16,875 nucleotides of DNA from Pseudomonadota bacterium (GCA_963205465.1 CAUJKG010000326.1:1-16875); one strand, 5' to 3'. Shown: positions 8,201 to 14,894, counted from the stretch's first letter. A program made the numbers and translations. Notes: a model not told the origin generated them from the sequence alone.

Positions 8201-8390
8201 CGTAGCGTTCGATCTCCTCGGCCGAGAGTCCGGGGCTCTGCGTGATGATGTTCACCATCGGCGGCACCGGATCCGGATAGGCTTCGATGTTCAGCGTGCG
8301 GAATGCCGCAGTGCCGCCGACCATCATGACGATGAGCGCGATCACCATCAGCAGCCGGTGCTGTACTGCGCTGGCGATAAGGGCTTTCAT
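5253..8390 (-). CDS. Heavy-metal-type RND efflux pump (CzcA/CusA family)
   Basis: The proton-driven inner-membrane trimer of the tripartite pump; 1045 residues is the usual RND size. It shows TM1 (14-31), the periplasmic start NIEAYPDPVPPMVNI, the first large porter loop, a block of helices from about 335, a second porter domain (about 560-860), and the C-terminal helices with GISVMNGIIFLSQ. The TM4 motif DFGLIVDATVIMVER places D394, D400 and E407 where CzcA-type proteins keep their D, D, E proton/metal relay. The motif differs from the usual DGA...VEN: A-T follows the second Asp and Arg follows the Glu. This argues for the heavy-metal branch but leaves the metal open. The ATG at 8388-8390 lies 24 bases after the adaptor stop. 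Confidence 0.93.
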   Translation of the reverse strand: MKALIASAVQHRLLMVIALIVMMVGGTAAFRTLNIEAYPDPVPPMVNIITQSPGLSAEEIERYVTIPIETQVAGLPNLRVMRAISLYGLSDIKLQFTYAFTYEQALQQVLNRLSQISGLPDKVQPQISPMSPIGEIYRYKLAGPPGYDTRDLKTLQDWVLQRRFRAVPGVVDVVGWGGKTKTFELQVDLNRLVAHNITLPQLLQSINNNNINVGGNTINLGTQSAVIRGVGLIRSIEDLQNTMLAQVNGNPVLVRDIGNVIVSHQPRLGIAGKDNDDDIVQGIVLMRRGEQSTPTITRVKEEVARLNTSGILPEGVQIERIYDRQELINTTTHTVLHNMVFGIVLIFILQWAFLGDLRSACIVSATIPFALFFAVGIMVARGESANLLSIGAIDFGLIVDATVIMVERIYRELAHARHGVAGAYGLQGKHLAIFTAGSEVSRSILFATAIIVAGFLPLFTMSGVEGHIFGPMAKTYAYALAGGLLATFTITPALSALLLPEHVRETETWLVRMLNRLYRPVLHFTMARRRETLAATAALVLLAVFSLRLLGVEFLPKLEEGNLWIRATMPATISLEEGNQYANRMRRVIRSFPETDSVVSQHGRPDDGTDAAGFFNVELFVPLKPAEKWRKGYDKDRLTAEIQAKLEKEFPGIEFNFSQYLQDNVAEQVSGVKGENSIKIFGNDLNSLSETANRIKAVLEGVPGIADLAIFTSLGQPTIQIEIDRAMAARHGLSTGDVNAAIRVAIGGESAGEIYEPDSERRFPIVVRLAPQFRKSAEAIGNITIAVQGPSGIAQIPLSSIARIKLVSGPFYIYREQQQWYLPIKFSVRNRDLGSTIQEAQQKIAEGVRLPAGTRLEWVGEFQNFRDALARLQIVVPLSLLVIAFLLWINFSSAIDTLLTMSVIPLAVIGGIFALLITQIPFSVSAAIGFVVLFGISVMNGIIFLSQYNLFIDEGLDRITAALRAGESQMRPVVMTCVIAGVGLLPAAVSTGIGSQVQKPLAVVVVGGMMLAPLVILIALPALISLCSRRKQQAPGHATSLHPAE

Positions 8391-8414
8391 GATCGTGCTT
8401 GCCGGGTGCAGGCG

Positions 8415-9668
8415 TCAGTTTGCAGCAGCGAGCCGGTCGAGAAACAGGCTGCCACGCGTCACGACCTGCTCGCCGGGATTGATGCCTTCGAGAACCTGTA
8501 TGAAACGGCCATTGGAGCGGCCAAGCCTGAGCTTTCGGCGTTCGATCGACTGACCGTCGGTCGAAATCCAGGCGACGGCGTTGCTGCCTTCGTAGACGAC
8601 GGACTCGACCGGAATGGCGGGCGAGGGCTGGCTCGAGTCTGCCACGACCGTCACGCTTGCGAACATTTCCGGCTTGAGCAGTTCTTCGCTGTTGTCGAGC
8701 GAGGCGCGCACCACAAGCCGCCGTGTATTCGGGTCGATTGCGGTCGCCACATAATTGATCGTGGTTTCGAACATGCGCCCCGGATGCGAGAGCAGCGCGA
8801 AGTGCAAGGTCTGGCCGCGCTTCACTTTGGCGGCGTCGATCTCGCGGATATAGGCAACCAGCCAGACCTTTGACGTGTCGCTGATGACGAATACCGGCTG
8901 GCCGTCGTTGGCGCCGGCGTTGACATATTGTCCAGGGCCGACGCCGCGCTGAATGATGGTGCCGGCAATCGGCGAGCGCACCGGTGCGGCGGGCGTGATG
9001 ACACCGGTTTGCTCGAAGGAGTCGATCTCCGCCTCGGTCTTGCCCAGCAAACGCAGCCGGTTTCGTGTCGCTTGCAGCGCAATCCGCGCGGAGCGCTGGT
9101 CGTTCAGCGCCGCGGTGAGATTGGCCTGGGCTTCCTGCAGATCTTTCAGCGGCATGGCCCGGTCTTTGACCAGCGCTTCGAGGCGGCGCTCCGCCATCTG
9201 GTGGAGGCCGACCTGTGCATTGGCTTTATTGAGTGCGGTAAGGGCGCCGATGAAATCCTTCTGCGTTTCGACCGAATCCGCCGCTTCGACGATGAACAGC
9301 GGCTGGTCCTGCTCGACGTGATCGCCGGGACCGACGAGGAGTTTCGTCACCCGGCCGGCAAAAGGCGAGAAAATGCGCGTCGCGCGATCCTCGTCGACCG
9401 TGATTTTTCCTTCGGTAGGGAACTCGGTGGCGAAAACCGCCGTGCCGACCTGTTGCAGCGCCAGCGCGTTCCATTGTTCGGGGGTCGGGCGGAATTTGCC
9501 GCTTGCGTCGTTGGTCTTCGGCGCCGCGTTAGCGATGTGGTCGCCGACGCCCGGTTTGGAGACCAGAAAGATCGCGGCAAGCGCCACCATGCAGAGGCCG
9601 GCAAAAACCACGACAACGCCGCGGAGCCAGGGTCGTAAGCGAGAAAAAACTCGCAGGGGAGCGCGCAT
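8415..9668 (-). CDS. RND efflux periplasmic adaptor (CzcB/CusB-like)
   Basis: The membrane-fusion protein linking the pump to the outer-membrane channel. The ATG at 9666-9668 is chosen because it begins a basic stretch (MRAPLRVFSRLRPWLR) followed by one membrane anchor (about 17-35), with GGAAAG upstream; the 34 codons above it look non-protein-like. The 417-residue product has the expected order: a barrel-sandwich strand (RIFSPFAGRVTKLLVGPGDHVEQDQPLF), an alpha-hairpin with coiled-coil character (about 130-220), the return strand (APVRSPIAGTIIQRGVGPGQ), a beta-barrel (VWLVAYIREIDAAKV) and a membrane-proximal domain. No N-terminal His-rich or Met-rich metal tail is seen. It is the first gene of the operon and faces the two-component genes. 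Confidence 0.92.
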   Translation of the reverse strand: MRAPLRVFSRLRPWLRGVVVVFAGLCMVALAAIFLVSKPGVGDHIANAAPKTNDASGKFRPTPEQWNALALQQVGTAVFATEFPTEGKITVDEDRATRIFSPFAGRVTKLLVGPGDHVEQDQPLFIVEAADSVETQKDFIGALTALNKANAQVGLHQMAERRLEALVKDRAMPLKDLQEAQANLTAALNDQRSARIALQATRNRLRLLGKTEAEIDSFEQTGVITPAAPVRSPIAGTIIQRGVGPGQYVNAGANDGQPVFVISDTSKVWLVAYIREIDAAKVKRGQTLHFALLSHPGRMFETTINYVATAIDPNTRRLVVRASLDNSEELLKPEMFASVTVVADSSQPSPAIPVESVVYEGSNAVAWISTDGQSIERRKLRLGRSNGRFIQVLEGINPGEQVVTRGSLFLDRLAAAN

Positions 9669-9826
9669 TATCGGTTTCTTTCCGGGCCGGCAAATTCGGC
9701 CAGCAAATGAGCAAGCCGGCCAAACCCGCCGAGGTCTTCCTCCGCACCGGCTGGCAATGCCCCATTGCAAGGTCGGAAGACATCCGCTTTGCAGCCGGAC
9801 TCAGGCTTTCAGATAGCGGGAGTTCG

Positions 9827-9843
9827 CTTACAGCAACCTTACA
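9827..9843. promoter_or_regulatory. Direct repeat CTTACA-N5-CTTACA, likely response-regulator box
   Basis: Two identical CTTACA hexamers begin at 9827 and 9838, spaced 11 bp (one helical turn). This is the architecture bound by tandem OmpR/PhoB-family dimers. Read toward the pump operon (minus strand) they are TGTAAG-N5-TGTAAG. The sequence TATCTG, a possible -10, begins 11 bases beyond the second repeat, as at PhoB-type activated promoters where the box replaces the -35. The adjacent response regulator is the obvious candidate ligand. Confidence 0.5.
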
Positions 9844-9944
9844 AGGATTAAATGCCGCAACCGGCAGGCTTTCCGGCGGTTTTCAGGGGCCTGGCCGCGG
9901 CCTTTCGTTCGCTTTTCGCGGTTGCGGATATAGAGTGCGGGCCG

Positions 9945-10619
9945 ATGCGTTTGCTGATCGTGGAAGATAGCGAGGAGTTGTCGGAGCTGCTCGCCAAGGG
10001 GCTGCAGAAGGCGGGGTACGATTCCGACGTCCTGCAGACTCTCGCGGACGCCCGGATTGCCATTGCCGGCGCTCGCTATGCGGCGGTGATCCTCGATCTG
10101 GGGCTGCCGGATGGCGACGGTCTGACGCTGTTGCGGGAGTTGCGGCAGCGTAAGGATCCGGTACCCATTCTCGTGTTGACCGCGCGCAGCGGCATCGGCG
10201 ATCGGGTCGGCGGCTTGCGTGCGGGGGCGGACGATTATCTGGTCAAGCCCTTTGCTTTCGACGAACTGATCGCGCGGCTGGAGGCGCTCTTGCGCCGGCC
10301 GGGACAGATGCTGGGCCGCTCGCTCGGCCTCGCCAACCTGACCTTCGATACCGAAAGCCGCGAAGTCTTCATCGACGGCAAGCCGCAGACGCTTTCGGCA
10401 CGAGAGATTGCTGTGCTCGAGCTCTTGTTGCGGCGCGTGAACAGCGTGGTTTCCAAGAAGCTGGTCGAGGATCAAATCTTCGGGCTGGGCGGCGATCTCG
10501 CCTCCAACGCGATCGAAGTGTACATTCACCGGCTCCGCAAACAGCTTTCCGAACGCGGCGCGAAGGTCGTGATCCGCACCGTTCGCGGGGTCGGTTATCT
10601 CATCTCCGAAGAGAAGTAG
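9945..10619 (+). CDS. OmpR/PhoB-family response regulator
   Basis: A cytoplasmic DNA-binding regulator of 224 residues. Its receiver domain (1-115) has the acidic pair E7-D8, the phospho-acceptor D51 (LDLGLPDGDG), T79 (LVLTARSG) and K101 (DDYLVKPF). A winged-helix domain (about 125-220) has LSAREIAVLELLLRR and the terminal TVRGVGYLI. The start at 9945 (MRLLIVEDSE) is chosen because it begins the receiver fold directly; an in-frame ATG at 9852 would add 31 residues with no homology-like pattern. It precedes its kinase by 5 bases and is divergent from the RND operon, so it probably activates efflux when phosphorylated. The signal is unknown. Confidence 0.93.
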   Translation: MRLLIVEDSEELSELLAKGLQKAGYDSDVLQTLADARIAIAGARYAAVILDLGLPDGDGLTLLRELRQRKDPVPILVLTARSGIGDRVGGLRAGADDYLVKPFAFDELIARLEALLRRPGQMLGRSLGLANLTFDTESREVFIDGKPQTLSAREIAVLELLLRRVNSVVSKKLVEDQIFGLGGDLASNAIEVYIHRLRKQLSERGAKVVIRTVRGVGYLISEEK

Positions 10620-10624
10620 GCATC

Positions 10625-11986
10625 ATGTTTCGCTTCAACTCCATGATGTCGCGCGTCATCTTCCTGCACGTGCTTGCGATCGTGGTGGCGGCGATCGTCA
10701 TGCCGCTCGTGCTCTACTGGCAGCTCTCGGCTGCGGTCGAGCGGCTGCAGCGCCAGGCGATGCTCGATCAGGCCGAAACGCTCGCGAATTCGCTTAGCGT
10801 CAACGCCGACGGCACGCTCGCACTGAATTTGGGTGCTGCACTGCGGCACCAGTACTCGCAGCAATATGGCCGCTACTTCTATGTCGTCATGGACGAAGCC
10901 GGGTCAGTGCTGTTCTCTTCGCGCCATGGCGACATGCAGCTGTTCCGGGTGCCCGACAGTTCGACGGCCGGCAAGCTGACGAAATCGCGCTCTGACGGCG
11001 GCGCCGTTTCCGGCATCAGCATCCGCAAGCAAGTCGGCAAGCAGCGGGTATGGATACAGGTCGCCGAGGACCTCGCGCATCGCGACGTGCTGATCGACGA
11101 TGTGATTACGAATTTTATCCCGCATGTCGCGTGGCTCACGCTGCCGGTGCTGATTTTGCTGCTTGCGTCCGACATCGGGATTTTCCGGCTGGTGATGCGG
11201 CCGGTGCTGCTCGCCTCCAACGAGGCGGCGCATATCACGCCGGACCGCATCAATGCGCGGCTGCCGGTCGCGGGCATTCCCGGCGAAATCATGCCCTTGG
11301 TCATCGCCGTCAATCAGGCGTTCGACCGGCTCGAGGAAGGGTATCGCAAGCAGAAGGAATTCACCGCCGATGCCGCGCACGAGTTGCGCACGCCGCTCGC
11401 GGTGCTGCGCACGCGCATCGAGCTGCTCCCGGATCAGCCGGGAATTGCCGCGCTCCGGCACGACGTCGAGATGGTGAGCCGGGTCATCGGGCAGTTGCTG
11501 GATGCCAACGAGCTTGAAACGCTGGTTATCGGGGAGTCCGATGCGGCTGACTTGCAACTGATCTCGACGGAAGTCGCGCAGATGATCGCGCCGCTCGCGC
11601 TATCCAGCAACAAGAATATAGAGCTTACGGGAACGCGCGATCCGGTGATGGTCAGGGGCAATGCCGAGATGATCCATCGCGCGGTGCGCAACCTCGTCGA
11701 GAATGCACTGCGGCACACGCGGCCGGACACGAGCGTGGAAATCTCGGTCGAGGCCGGTGGTAAAGTGAGCATTCTCGATGATGGCGAAGGCGTGCCCGCC
11801 GCGACGCGCGATACGATCTTCAAGCGTTATTGGCGGCGCGACCGCGAGACGGGAAATGGCGCGGGGCTCGGTCTTTCCATCGTGAAGAAAATTGTCGCCG
11901 TGCACGGCGGCACCATCGCGGTAGAAAACAGACCGACAGGTGGTGCTGTTTTTTCAATGACTTTTCCGCTCGCGCGGCCGCGGTAA
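10625..11986 (+). CDS. Sensor histidine kinase, QseC/PmrB-like architecture
   Basis: An inner-membrane sensor kinase of 453 residues that partners the upstream regulator. It has TM1 at about 11-33, a periplasmic sensor of about 130 residues with a PAS-like strand pattern (YFYVVMDEAGSVLFSS), TM2 at about 168-190, a HAMP-like linker, the H-box FTADAAHELRTPLAVL with His252, an N-box (HRAVRNLVENALRHT), a G1 box (DDGEGVP), an F-box region (FKRYWRRD) and a G2 box (GAGLGLSIVKKI). The sensor has no His or Met cluster that would name a metal. It ends six bases before the inverted repeat at 11992, which probably helps to end or protect the transcript. Confidence 0.93.
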   Translation: MFRFNSMMSRVIFLHVLAIVVAAIVMPLVLYWQLSAAVERLQRQAMLDQAETLANSLSVNADGTLALNLGAALRHQYSQQYGRYFYVVMDEAGSVLFSSRHGDMQLFRVPDSSTAGKLTKSRSDGGAVSGISIRKQVGKQRVWIQVAEDLAHRDVLIDDVITNFIPHVAWLTLPVLILLLASDIGIFRLVMRPVLLASNEAAHITPDRINARLPVAGIPGEIMPLVIAVNQAFDRLEEGYRKQKEFTADAAHELRTPLAVLRTRIELLPDQPGIAALRHDVEMVSRVIGQLLDANELETLVIGESDAADLQLISTEVAQMIAPLALSSNKNIELTGTRDPVMVRGNAEMIHRAVRNLVENALRHTRPDTSVEISVEAGGKVSILDDGEGVPAATRDTIFKRYWRRDRETGNGAGLGLSIVKKIVAVHGGTIAVENRPTGGAVFSMTFPLARPR

Positions 11987-11991
11987 TGCGA

Positions 11992-12075
11992 CTGCCCGGG
12001 TAGAGCATGATCCCGAAAAGTGTGAAGTGGTTTTCGGAAAAGATCATGCTCAAACAATGGGCTAAACCCGGGCAG
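11992..12075. repeat. Palindromic intergenic repeat (type 2) inside a GC-rich inverted repeat
   Basis: Outer arms CTGCCCGGGT (11992-12001) and ACCCGGGCAG (12066-12075) form a perfect 10-bp inverted repeat. Inside lies a second palindrome: GAGCATGATC (12003-12012) pairs with GATCATGCTC (12042-12051), and CCGAAAA (12013-12019) with TTTTCGG (12031-12037). The inner part is of a type I recall as very common between genes in Hyphomicrobiales. The element separates the convergent kinase and FAH genes and may act as a two-way transcript end or stabiliser. No T-run follows either arm. Confidence 0.75.
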
Positions 12076-12089
12076 CCGGAAACGCTTGC

Positions 12090-12938
12090 TTACTTCTTGA
12101 AGGCGACGACTTTCTGCTTCTGATCGCCGAGGCCTTCGATGCCGAGTGCCATCACGTCGCCGGCTTTCAGGAAGACCGGCGGCTTCATGCCGATGCCGAC
12201 GCCCGGCGGCGTGCCGGTGGTGATGACGTCGCCCGGTTCGAGCACCATGAATTTCGAGACATAGGCGACGATATAGGCGCAGGAGAAGATCATGGTTTTG
12301 GTCGAGCCGGTCTGCATGCGCTTACCGTTGACGTCGAGATACATCGCGAGATTCTGCGGGTTCTTGATTTCGTCGGTGGTCACGAGCCAGGGACCGAGCG
12401 GTCCGAAGGTCTCCGCGCATTTGCCCTTCATCCATTGCCCGGTGCCTTCGAGCTGAAAGGCACGCTCGGAAACGTCGTTGCAGACGGCATAACCGGCGAC
12501 GTGCTTCAACGCGTCCTTTTCCTCGACGTAGCGGGCGCGCTTGCCGATCACGATGGCGATCTCGACTTCCCAGTCGAGCTTGGTCGAATCTTTCGGGACC
12601 ATGACGTTGTCGTTCGGTCCGACGATGCAGTTCGGCGCCTTGGAAAAGATGATCGGTTCTTTCGGAATCGGCATGCCGGCTTCAGCGGCGTGATCGGCGT
12701 AATTCAGGCCGATGGCGGGGAAGTTGCGTACCTTGCCGACCGGAGAGCCTAAGCGCGGTTTGCCTGGCACGAGCGGTAGCTTTTCGATTTTGGCCTTCTT
12801 GATCTTCGCGATCGCGCCGGCTGCGAGCGTTTCCGGCGTGATGTCCGGGACGATCTTTGCAAGGCTGCGCAGCTTGCCGTTCTTGTCGATGATGCCGGGC
12901 TTCTCTTTGCCAGCCGGGCCGTAACGTACGAGTTTCAT
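12090..12938 (-). CDS. Fumarylacetoacetate hydrolase (FAH) family protein
   Basis: A cytoplasmic Mg/Mn-dependent enzyme of the FAH superfamily, whose members cleave or hydrate beta-diketo and 2-oxo acids (fumarylpyruvate, acylpyruvates, oxoheptenedioate and others). The 282-residue product has a short N-terminal domain and the FAH core: NFPAIGLNYADHAAEAG (72-88), the metal ligands E124 and E126 in LDWEVEIAIVIG, D155 in CNDVSER, KGKCAETFGPLGPWLV (171-186), and the GTPPGVG loop (242-248). The ATG at 12936-12938 is chosen because GGGAGG lies 5 bases upstream; an ATG four codons earlier has no such site. No catabolic partner genes are adjacent, so the substrate is open. Confidence 0.9.
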   Translation of the reverse strand: MKLVRYGPAGKEKPGIIDKNGKLRSLAKIVPDITPETLAAGAIAKIKKAKIEKLPLVPGKPRLGSPVGKVRNFPAIGLNYADHAAEAGMPIPKEPIIFSKAPNCIVGPNDNVMVPKDSTKLDWEVEIAIVIGKRARYVEEKDALKHVAGYAVCNDVSERAFQLEGTGQWMKGKCAETFGPLGPWLVTTDEIKNPQNLAMYLDVNGKRMQTGSTKTMIFSCAYIVAYVSKFMVLEPGDVITTGTPPGVGIGMKPPVFLKAGDVMALGIEGLGDQKQKVVAFKK

Positions 12939-13043
12939 GATGCCTCCCATTCAAATCCGCGGCGGACTATGCTGACCGCCTGTATGAAAGACAAGGGAGC
13001 GTGTCGGCGCGACGCCCGGCAGAGAGGCATGGGCCCCATGCGC

Positions 13044-13751
13044 TCAGTCGCCCGCCGGCGAAATGCGGAATTCGAGGACGTCCTGCTTTTCGCGCAACGC
13101 GACCGCCAGGCGTTCGAGTGCGTTCTTCTGCGTGGTCTGGATGGTCATGCGGTATTCGAACGTGGTGCCGCCATCCTCCATGCGATAATTGATGTTGGCG
13201 ACCGAGAAGCCGTGGTCCTTCATCATCTCGCGCACTTTGTCTTCCGGCATGGTGCGCTCGCGGTGGAAGCGCAGGATGAAATGCGCGTAAGACTGGGTCG
13301 GCATCCAGCTTTCGATCCAGCGAAACACCTGCAGGGTGCCGAGCACCGCTACCGTGCCGAGCACGGCGGGCAGGAAAAAGCCGACGCCATAGAGGATGCC
13401 GAGTGCGGCGGTGGTCCAGATCGACGCGGCCGTGGTCAGGCCGCGCACGGAGAGGCCTTCCTTGAAGATCACGCCGGCGCCGAGAAAGCCGATGCCGGTC
13501 ATGATGCCCTGCGCCATGCGCTGCGGATCGAGAATGGTATTGACGCCGGCGCCCTTCACGTCCGCGGGCAGCCAGTCCTGCGGGTAGGCGGTGATCAGCA
13601 TCAGGAGGGCTGACGCGAGCGAAACCAGCGCATGGGTGCGAAAGCCGGCGGGCCGTCCGCGATAGCTGCGTTCGAGCCCGATCAGGCTGCCCGCGACCCA
13701 GGCGGCGCCGAGATGTCCGAGGATTTCCAGCGTGTGCGGGGTGAGTGTCAA
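13044..13751 (-). CDS. MgtC/SapB-family membrane protein
   Basis: A 235-residue inner-membrane protein. The N-terminal MgtC domain has about five helices and the signatures GSLIGLERSYRGRPAGFRTH (21-40), GIGFLGAGVIFKEG (86-99) and VRGLTTAASIWTTAALG (102-118). A soluble C-terminal ACT-like domain (about 160-230) follows. Family members are linked to growth at low Mg2+, acid stress and, in Salmonella MgtC, inhibition of F1Fo-ATPase; the role here is unknown. The start is a TTG at 13749-13751, supported by GAGG about 8 bases upstream and by the lack of another suitable start before the first helix. It is divergent from the pyrophosphatase gene. A near-perfect palindrome GCATGGGCCCCATGC (13027-13041) follows the stop and could fold at the transcript end. 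Confidence 0.9.
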   Translation of the reverse strand: MTLTPHTLEILGHLGAAWVAGSLIGLERSYRGRPAGFRTHALVSLASALLMLITAYPQDWLPADVKGAGVNTILDPQRMAQGIMTGIGFLGAGVIFKEGLSVRGLTTAASIWTTAALGILYGVGFFLPAVLGTVAVLGTLQVFRWIESWMPTQSYAHFILRFHRERTMPEDKVREMMKDHGFSVANINYRMEDGGTTFEYRMTIQTTQKNALERLAVALREKQDVLEFRISPAGD

Positions 13752-13859
13752 AGGCAGGCCTCGTCGAATTCCTGTGAGCCAGCTAAAAGCAATTCATCAG
13801 GGCCTGCAATGCGCAGCGCCGCATGACTCCGGTTACGGCAAGGCAGAGGAGGACGCGCC

Positions 13860-14393
13860 ATGGATATTTCTCTGATTTCTCCCGGGCGAAACCCGCCCCA
13901 CGACCTGCATGCGGTGATCGAGATCGCGCTCGGCGGCGTTCCGGTCAAATACGAGATCGACAAGAGTTCCGGCGCGTTGTTCGTCGATCGCTTTTTGCAT
14001 ACGGCGATGTTCTATCCCGGCAATTACGGCTTCATCCCGCAGACGCTCTCGCTCGACGGCGATCCCTGCGACGTACTCGTCGTCAGTCAGGTGCCGGTGG
14101 TGCCGACTTCGGTGATCCGCTGCCGCCCGGTCGGCGCGCTCATCATGGAAGACGAAGCGGGCGGCGACGAAAAAATTCTCGCGGTCCCGGTCGATGCGCT
14201 GCATCCGTTCTACAAGGATGTTCGTAACTACAGCGACCTGCCGCAGATCATGTGCGATCAGATTTCGCACTTCTTCCAGCACTACAAAGATCTGGAAAAA
14301 GGGAAATGGGTCACCGTGGTGCGCTGGCTGGACGCCGCTGGCGCCGGGGAACTCGTACTCGAAGCGATCGCGCGCGCCGCTCAGAAGAAATAG
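13860..14393 (+). CDS. ppa: Inorganic pyrophosphatase (family I, soluble)
   Basis: A Mg-dependent cytoplasmic enzyme that hydrolyses PPi to 2 Pi and so drives biosynthetic reactions. Its 177 residues match the bacterial type. The catalytic set aligns with E. coli PPase at +1: E21, K30, E32, R44, Y52, Y56, D66, D68, D71, D98, D103, K105, Y142 and K143. The signature reads DGDPCDVLV, with Cys70 where many homologues have an aliphatic residue. The ATG has a strong ribosome site (AGAGGAGG) upstream. The last 13 bases overlap the 3' end of the opposing fluoride-channel gene. This is notable because fluoride inhibits this enzyme class by replacing the nucleophilic water at the Mg site. Confidence 0.96.
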   Translation: MDISLISPGRNPPHDLHAVIEIALGGVPVKYEIDKSSGALFVDRFLHTAMFYPGNYGFIPQTLSLDGDPCDVLVVSQVPVVPTSVIRCRPVGALIMEDEAGGDEKILAVPVDALHPFYKDVRNYSDLPQIMCDQISHFFQHYKDLEKGKWVTVVRWLDAAGAGELVLEAIARAAQKK

Positions 14394-14755
14394 CGTGCTG
14401 CCAGCATGGCGGCGAAAAGGCCGGCAATCCCGGCGATAACGCTAAGCGCCACGTAAAGCGCGGCAAGCCCGTTCGCGCCGCGTTCGTGCAGGAGCGCGAT
14501 ATCGAGCGAGAAGGCGGAGAAGGTGGTGTAGCCGCCGAGGAAGCCCGTGGTGAGAAATAAATAGAGCGGGTGGCTCCATTCGGCATGCGTGGCGAAGATG
14601 CCGAAGAGCAGGCCGATGAGCGCGGAGCCCGCGATATTCACCGTGAGCGTGCCGTAAGGAAACGCGGTGCCGAGCAATCTTGCGGCAACGAGATTGGTGA
14701 CGTGGCGAAAGCCCGAACCGAGCCCGCCGCCGATCATGACCAACAGAAAATCCAT
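14381..14755 (-). CDS. crcB: Fluoride ion channel CrcB/FluC
   Basis: A small inner-membrane channel that works as a dual-topology dimer and lets cytoplasmic fluoride out. The 124-residue protein has four helices and the family marks GGGLGSGFRHVTN (9-21), N40 in TLTVNIAGSALIG, and GFLGGYTTFSAFS (71-83), which contains the Na+ and fluoride-lining Thr, Phe and Ser residues. The ATG at 14753-14755 is chosen because AGGAGG lies 7 bases upstream and the protein then starts at its first helix; upstream codons to 14848 are leader sequence. The leader carries a fluoride riboswitch. The 3' end overlaps ppa by 13 bases on the opposite strand. Confidence 0.95.
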   Translation of the reverse strand: MDFLLVMIGGGLGSGFRHVTNLVAARLLGTAFPYGTLTVNIAGSALIGLLFGIFATHAEWSHPLYLFLTTGFLGGYTTFSAFSLDIALLHERGANGLAALYVALSVIAGIAGLFAAMLAARYFF

Positions 14756-14797
14756 AAGACGTCCTCCTGAGCCAAGGGACATCGCGCGACCGGCGCA

Positions 14798-14814
14798 GGC
14801 GGAAGATTTCCGCC
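14798..14814 (-). other. GC-rich hairpin in the crcB leader
   Basis: A perfect 7-bp stem (GGCGGAA/TTCCGCC) with a 3-base loop lies between the aptamer and the ribosome site. It has no following U-run, so it is not an intrinsic terminator. It may hold the leader in shape by bringing the aptamer and the Shine-Dalgarno region close together. Confidence 0.5.
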
Positions 14815-14836
14815 GGGCAGGTGCAACGCCCCGATT

Positions 14837-14887
14837 GTCAGGAGTCATCAGCCTCTAGGGCGGTTGTCGGGGGACCCCATCCCCATC
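14837..14887 (-). ncRNA. Fluoride riboswitch (crcB motif) in the crcB leader
   Basis: Read on the minus strand, GGGG (14884-14881) pairs with CCCC (14872-14869) around the loop AU-GGGGUC. After the linker GACAACC comes a small hairpin GCC-CUAGA-GGC (14861-14851), then UGAU (14850-14847) and GACUCC (14846-14841). GGGGUC (14878-14873) pairs with GACUCC to make the pseudoknot that defines this class, with one G-U pair. Order, spacing, the AACCGCC...GGCUGAUGAC string and placement before crcB all fit. The last bases are UGAC rather than the usual UAC. Identified by eye from the remembered consensus; no covariance search was run. Confidence 0.88.
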
Positions 14888-14894
14888 GGCGTTA

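Noticed and set aside
4225..8873. Long plus-strand open frames (4225-5268, 5265-6332, 6822-7688, 7788-8873) opposite the efflux operon
   Set aside because: They are antisense shadows of GC-rich coding sequence. Their translations are rich in Arg, His, Asp and Gln with no domain pattern, while the minus strand encodes complete, recognisable pump proteins.
12969..13613. 214-codon plus-strand open frame opposite mgtC-like gene
   Set aside because: The minus-strand MgtC family signatures are clear; the plus-strand translation has none and no ribosome site.
13752..13859. Mg2+-sensing leader (M-box or mgtC-type) before the MgtC-like gene
   Set aside because: Only 108 bases separate it from ppa, and neither the M-box pattern nor a proline-rich leader peptide was seen.
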